From: an uncultured Prevotellaceae bacterium
GTDB taxonomy: Bacteria; Bacteroidota; Bacteroidia; Bacteroidales; Bacteroidaceae
Length of the DNA stretch: 64,000 nt
Assembly: GCA_900313615.1 (NCBI GenBank)
Contig: OMRP01000011.1
Coordinates: 1-64,000, forward strand
Direction: 5' to 3'
Shown: one piece after another, positions 60,170 through 64,000 of the stretch
Position numbering within the stretch: position 1 is the first letter of the stretch
How the letters are laid out: each line of letters begins with the position of its first letter
The notes under the pieces: generated by a model
What the model saw: only the letters and a program-made list of their open reading frames with translations
Told to the model about the DNA's origin: nothing
The model's database searches: none
Position numbers and translations under genes: made by a program

Positions 60170-60177
60170 TATTTTTG
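60170..60177 (+). promoter_or_regulatory. -7 box TATTTTTG (with TTTG at -33) for the M16 peptidase
   Basis: TATTTTTG at 60170-60177 with TTTG at 60146-60149, a 20-base spacer, is the best full Bacteroidetes promoter in the window. The ATG is at 60199. Confidence 0.7.
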
Positions 60178-60198
60178 CACACCAATAATTCAACAAAT

Positions 60199-63009
60199 AT
60201 GAACATCAAGAAATTCGTTACTCTCGTGTTGCTGTTCATTACGGCGGCAACCACGCAGGCACAGCAGTATCCGCTGCCTGTAGACCCAGCCATCAGGATG
60301 GGACAGCTGGATAACGGTCTGAAGTACTATGTGCGGCAGAATGGTTATCCTGAGCATCGTGTCAACTTCTATATTGCCCAGCGTGTGGGTAGTATCCAGG
60401 AGAATGAGGACCAGCGCGGTCTGGCCCACTTCCTCGAGCACATGGCTTTTAATGGCTCCGACAATTTCAAGGGCAATAACCTCATCGAGTACACCCGTTC
60501 GCTCGGCGTGGAGTTCGGTGGCGACCTCAATGCCTATACTGGTATCGACCAGACGGTATACCGTATCTGCAATGTGCCCTCTACCCGTGTCAGCGCCCTC
60601 GACTCCTGTCTGCTCATCTTGAAGGACTGGAGCAATGGTCTGCTGTTGGAAGAAGATGAGATACAGAAAGAGCGTGGCGTGATTCATGAGGAGTGGCGCT
60701 TGCGCACCTCTCCCATCATGCGCATGCTCGAACGCAACCTCGAGGCCCTCTATCCCGACAGTAAATACGGCCGTCGTATGCCTATCGGCAAGATGGAGAT
60801 TGTAGACAATTTCGCTCCCGAGGTGCTTCGTGCCTATTATCGCAAGTGGTACCGTCCCGACAACCAGGCCATCATCGTGGTGGGTGACATCGACGTAGAC
60901 CGTACCGAGGCGAAAATCAAGGAGATGTTCAGTGGCATCAAGGTTCCTGCCGGTGCGCCCAAGGTGGTGCCCGAGCCCGTGCCCGACAACTCCAAGCCCA
61001 TCATCATCATCGATAAGGACAAGGAACAGCGCACCGACATGATTGAGGTGATGTTCAAACACGAAGTGGAGACGGCCGAAGAGAAAAGCGACCTGTCGTA
61101 TGTCCTCGGCGAATATGCCAAACGTATGGTGGTGTCCATGCTCGACAATCGACTCACGGAGGTGGCACAGGAACCCGATTGCCCGTTCCTCAATGCAGGA
61201 GTTGGCGATGGTGCTTTCTTCCTGGCCCACACCAAAGGCGCTTTCGAGTTGAGCGTTGTTCCTAAAGAAGGCAAGCATGAAGAAGCCCTTGCCGCTGCCT
61301 ATCGTGAGGTGGAGCGTGCCCTTCAGCATGGTTTCACAGCCACAGAGTATGCCCGTGCCCGTGCCGAGTTCCTCAGCCAGGTGGACAAGGTATACACCAA
61401 CCGTGACAAGCGCGACAACTCCGTGTATGGTGATGCCTGTCGCGACCATTTCTTGGAGAATGAACCGCTGATGGCCATCGATGCAGAGAAACAGATTTAC
61501 GACCAGTTCGCCCCGATGGTTCCCGTTGAGATGGTAAACGAGGTGCTGGGTGAGTTGGTGAGCCGCACCGACACCAATGTGGTGGTGCTCTGCCTGAACA
61601 ACGAGAAAGAAGGCAAGACCTATCCCACGGCAGCCGGTCTCTACCAAGCCATCACCAGTGTACGAGGCCAGACACTCACACCGTGGGTCGACAATGTGAA
61701 GGAAGAGCCGCTCATCAGTGAGATGCCCGCCAAGGGTTCCATCGTGAGCGAGAGCAAGAACGACCAGTTGGGATTCACTCAGTTGCAACTCTCCAACGGC
61801 GCCAAGGTGCTGATGAAGAAGACCGATTTCAAGGACGACGAGGTGCGTATGTATGCTTTCTCGAAAGGTGGCGCTTCGCTCTATCCCGAAAGTGATATTT
61901 TCAACACCTCGCTGTTGGGAAGCGTGGTGGGCATGAGTGGTCTGGGTGCCTTCAACAGCACCGAACTCGACAAGGCCCTTGCTGGCAAGCAGGCCTCTGT
62001 GAGCATGTCGTTGACCGACACTCATGAACAAATGTCGGGCAGTTGCGCTCCCAAGGATTTGGAAACGATGTTCCAACTCTGCTACCTTAAGTTCACTAGT
62101 ATCACCAAGGACGAGAAATCGTTTGCCACGCTGATGGGTATGTTAGAGAACCAACTCAAGAACAAAGACCAATCTCCCGAGGTGGCGTTCTCCGACTCCA
62201 TCCGTGTCACCTTGTACGACCGCAATCCGCGTTTCATGTCGATGAATGTTGGCGACCTGGCGAAAGTCAACTACGACAGAATCCTGCAGATTGCCGCCGA
62301 GCGCACAGCCAATGCCGGCGACTATACCTTCATCTTCGTAGGCAACTATGATGAGGCCCAGTTGCGGCAGATGATTGAACAATATGTCGCCTCATTGCCC
62401 GACAATGGTCAGCGCGACCAATGGCGTCCTGTGACCACCTACGCTCAGGGCAAGAAGGTGAACAGGTTCCTGCGCAAGATGGAAACGCCGAAAGCCAACT
62501 CACGTTTGGTATGGTTCAACGATACCGCTCCTTACACCCAGGAAGGCGATGTGCTGGTGACTGCAGCAGGTCAGGTGTTGGAGATGATTTACCTGAAGAA
62601 GATTCGCGAGGAGGCCAGCGCCGCCTATTCGGCCAGTGCCGGTGGCTATTCGGTCTTGGGTGGTGACAAGCCCTTTACCGCATTGGTGGGTGTCTGCCCG
62701 ATGAAACCAGAGCAAGCCGACCAGGCTTTGGCCATTATGCGCGATGAGGCGCAGCGTCTGTGCAGCGATGTGGATGCCGACATGCTGGGCAAGGTGAAGG
62801 AACTGATGCTCAAGCAGGCTGACGACGATGCCCGCAAGAACGGCTACTGGATTAACGTGCTGGAGGCTTATGCCGAGCATGGCATCGACCTGCACACGAA
62901 CTACAAGAACATCATCAATGGCGTTACCCCGCAGAAAGTAGCTTCCTTCGTGAAAGACGTGGTCATGAAACCCGGCAACCAGGTTGAAGTGGTCATGCTT
63001 CCCGAATAG
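60199..63009 (+). CDS. M16 family zinc peptidase, periplasmic
   Basis: A protein of 936 residues with signal peptide MNIKKFVTLVLLFITAATTQAQ. The inverted zinc motif HFLEHMAF puts H77, E80 and H81 at the metal, with the distal glutamate in the KERGVIHEEW segment (about 157-166). The second half (~530-930) is the partner M16 domain without a zinc site (KVLMKKTDFKDDEVRMYAFS). It degrades peptides in the periplasm, like PqqL/pitrilysin relatives in Bacteroidetes. It has its own promoter and follows the TPR-CHAT gene. The ATG at 60199 starts the signal; the longer frame from 60130 overlaps the promoter. Confidence 0.93.
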   Translation: MNIKKFVTLVLLFITAATTQAQQYPLPVDPAIRMGQLDNGLKYYVRQNGYPEHRVNFYIAQRVGSIQENEDQRGLAHFLEHMAFNGSDNFKGNNLIEYTRSLGVEFGGDLNAYTGIDQTVYRICNVPSTRVSALDSCLLILKDWSNGLLLEEDEIQKERGVIHEEWRLRTSPIMRMLERNLEALYPDSKYGRRMPIGKMEIVDNFAPEVLRAYYRKWYRPDNQAIIVVGDIDVDRTEAKIKEMFSGIKVPAGAPKVVPEPVPDNSKPIIIIDKDKEQRTDMIEVMFKHEVETAEEKSDLSYVLGEYAKRMVVSMLDNRLTEVAQEPDCPFLNAGVGDGAFFLAHTKGAFELSVVPKEGKHEEALAAAYREVERALQHGFTATEYARARAEFLSQVDKVYTNRDKRDNSVYGDACRDHFLENEPLMAIDAEKQIYDQFAPMVPVEMVNEVLGELVSRTDTNVVVLCLNNEKEGKTYPTAAGLYQAITSVRGQTLTPWVDNVKEEPLISEMPAKGSIVSESKNDQLGFTQLQLSNGAKVLMKKTDFKDDEVRMYAFSKGGASLYPESDIFNTSLLGSVVGMSGLGAFNSTELDKALAGKQASVSMSLTDTHEQMSGSCAPKDLETMFQLCYLKFTSITKDEKSFATLMGMLENQLKNKDQSPEVAFSDSIRVTLYDRNPRFMSMNVGDLAKVNYDRILQIAAERTANAGDYTFIFVGNYDEAQLRQMIEQYVASLPDNGQRDQWRPVTTYAQGKKVNRFLRKMETPKANSRLVWFNDTAPYTQEGDVLVTAAGQVLEMIYLKKIREEASAAYSASAGGYSVLGGDKPFTALVGVCPMKPEQADQALAIMRDEAQRLCSDVDADMLGKVKELMLKQADDDARKNGYWINVLEAYAEHGIDLHTNYKNIINGVTPQKVASFVKDVVMKPGNQVEVVMLPE

Positions 63010-63144
63010 TAAGGTTCACTTTGGTACTTATGGTGGGTTCTGTTTGTTCCATGTCATGCGGCCATCATAAAAATACCTATTATTAAGGATACCCCTTATC
63101 ACATTTTTCTTGAGGGTGCAAGGAGCGATATGAATAAAAAGTCG
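63010..63144. other. Intergenic region before metK
   Basis: 135 bases without a gene. A short inverted repeat TAAGG/CCTTA at about 63083-63099 might end the M16 transcript, but no T run follows. TGAGGGTGCAA at 63111-63121 is the left arm of the inverted repeat around the metK promoter. Confidence 0.45.
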
Positions 63145-63152
63145 TATCTTTG
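63145..63152 (+). promoter_or_regulatory. -7 box TATCTTTG of metK, inside an inverted repeat
   Basis: A TAnnTTTG match 30 bases before the ATG at 63182. TGAGGGTGCAA (63111-63121) and TTGCACCCTCA (63150-63160) are exact inverted copies, the right arm overlapping the box and likely start site. The leader is too short for a SAM riboswitch. Confidence 0.65.
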
Positions 63153-63181
63153 CACCCTCAATCCGTAAAAACAATACAACT

Positions 63182-64000
63182 ATGCCTTATCTTTTCACAT
63201 CCGAGTCGGTGTCGGAAGGTCATCCCGACAAGGTGGCCGACCAAATTAGCGATGCGTTGCTCGACCAGTTTCTGGCTTATGACGACCAAGCCCGTTGTGC
63301 CATAGAGACCTTTGTCACCACTGGTCAGGTGGTCATCATGGGCGAGGTTCATTCCGAGGCGTACATTGACCTCCAGACCATCGCTCGCCGCACCATCAAA
63401 CGAATAGGCTATACCAAGTCGGAGTACCAATTCGATGGTGACTCATGCGGCATACTCACCGCCATCCATGAGCAGAGTGGCGATATCAACCGTGGTGTTG
63501 ACCGTGCCACGCCCGCCGAGCAGGGAGCCGGCGACCAAGGCATGATGTTCGGTTATGCCACGGCAGAGACCGACAGTTACATGCCTGTATCGCTTTATCT
63601 CTCCCACTTGTTGATGGAGACCTTGGCCGCCATCCGCAAGGAAGGGAAGGAGATGACCTATCTGCGTCCCGACTCCAAGAGTCAGGTGACCATTGAGTAT
63701 GGCGACGACAATGTGCCGCAACGCATCGATACCATCGTTGTGTCGACCCAGCACGATGAGTTCCTCGACGATGATGAGCGCATGCTCGCCCAGATACGTC
63801 AGGATGTGATCAATATCCTCATTCCCCGAGTGAAGGCGCGCATCACCAGCCAGCAGGTGCTTGACCTGTTCCATCCCGACATCAAATATTTCGTCAACCC
63901 CACCGGCAAGTTTGTCATTGGTGGACCGCATGGCGACACTGGTCTTACCGGCAGAAAAATCATCGTCGACACCTATGGTGGCAAGGGAGCCCATGGTGGT
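63182..64000 (+). CDS. metK: S-adenosylmethionine synthase, partial (3' end beyond window)
   Basis: The first 273 codons; the gene continues past the right edge. The N-terminus [21 protein letters not shown] contains the ATP-binding His, [12 protein letters not shown] is the central signature, and [20 protein letters not shown] binds Mg/K near the end of the visible part. It makes SAM from methionine and ATP for the MiaB and O-methyltransferase reactions, among others. Its promoter lies in an inverted repeat. There is no sign of disruption in the visible part. Confidence 0.96.
   Translation, partial: MPYLFTSESVSEGHPDKVADQISDALLDQFLAYDDQARCAIETFVTTGQVVIMGEVHSEAYIDLQTIARRTIKRIGYTKSEYQFDGDSCGILTAIHEQSGDINRGVDRATPAEQGAGDQGMMFGYATAETDSYMPVSLYLSHLLMETLAAIRKEGKEMTYLRPDSKSQVTIEYGDDNVPQRIDTIVVSTQHDEFLDDDERMLAQIRQDVINILIPRVKARITSQQVLDLFHPDIKYFVNPTGKFVIGGPHGDTGLTGRKIIVDTYGGKGAHGG

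Noticed and set aside
60190-62076. A 628-codon open frame antisense to the M16 peptidase
   Set aside because: Same reasoning: biased codon use in the sense gene keeps the antisense frame open. No start signal or family resemblance.
63010-63181. SAM riboswitch upstream of metK
   Set aside because: The promoter box is 30 bases from the ATG, leaving no room for an aptamer in the leader.

Overview
The window looks like chromosomal DNA of a member of the Bacteroidales, most likely Prevotellaceae. The reasons are the many promoters of the Bacteroidetes type (TAnnTTTG at the -7 position), the conserved order DUF6089 - uppS - bamA - several ompH/skp genes - murI, ATP-dependent PEP carboxykinase, a KorAB 2-oxoacid:ferredoxin oxidoreductase, many lipoproteins and FKBP isomerases, and a large surface protein ending in the tail typical of Prevotella secreted proteins. 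The species call is inference. I see no rRNA, tRNA, CRISPR array, transposase, prophage or plasmid gene. Both ends cut genes: a lipoprotein at the left edge and metK at the right edge.

Layout. 1-409: partial TPR lipoprotein. 557-2452 (+): LicD-type transferase and a GT4 glycosyltransferase. 2420-11779 (-): a long co-oriented envelope cluster, read from right to left as extended-SDR epimerase, PAP2 membrane phosphatase/transferase, miaB, MsbA-like ABC exporter, LpxL-like acyltransferase, GT4, LPS-kinase-like protein and GT9 heptosyltransferase-like protein. Most of these stop and start within ATGA overlaps, and the remaining gaps are filled by short-period repeats. 11878-14073 (+): RNase R. 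14193-18070 (-): two lipoproteins and a helix-hairpin-helix/outer-membrane protein, facing a DUF4294 gene. 19050-25032 (-): M28 peptidase, a C26-M19 fusion enzyme, an Lrp regulator and three FKBP isomerases. 25172-29466: a zinc-ligand-less sirtuin, a Na/Pi transporter and a TGS-type nucleoside kinase. 29661-32816 (-): YARHG lipoprotein, small lipoprotein, SUMF1-like secreted protein and a PPC-domain protein. 33254-38068 (+): a 1,527-residue fibronectin/adhesin-like surface protein followed by a 68-residue acidic protein.

38657-44182: central metabolism (korA-korB, upp, pckA). 44431-44532: an unlisted 33-residue membrane peptide with its own promoter and terminator. 44796-53074 (+): outer-membrane biogenesis block (DUF6242, DUF6089, uppS, bamA, three skp-like chaperones, murI). 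53098-54723 (-): LolE/FtsX-like permease and rbfA. 55145-63009 (+): aroQ, O-methyltransferase, xerD, a secreted TPR-CHAT protease and a secreted M16 peptidase. 63182-end: metK.

The genes fit together mainly as cell-envelope construction (LPS core and lipid A, barrel assembly, undecaprenyl carrier, D-glutamate supply, lipoprotein export, periplasmic folding) plus housekeeping metabolism. The least ordinary signal is a set of intergenic repeat families (short-period purine/pyrimidine tracts and a GC-rich CCTCCC-GGGAGG palindrome). They sit in many gene gaps and also appear inside genes: twice in frame in miaB, probably once in rnr, and at the end of a glycosyltransferase that looks shortened by one copy.
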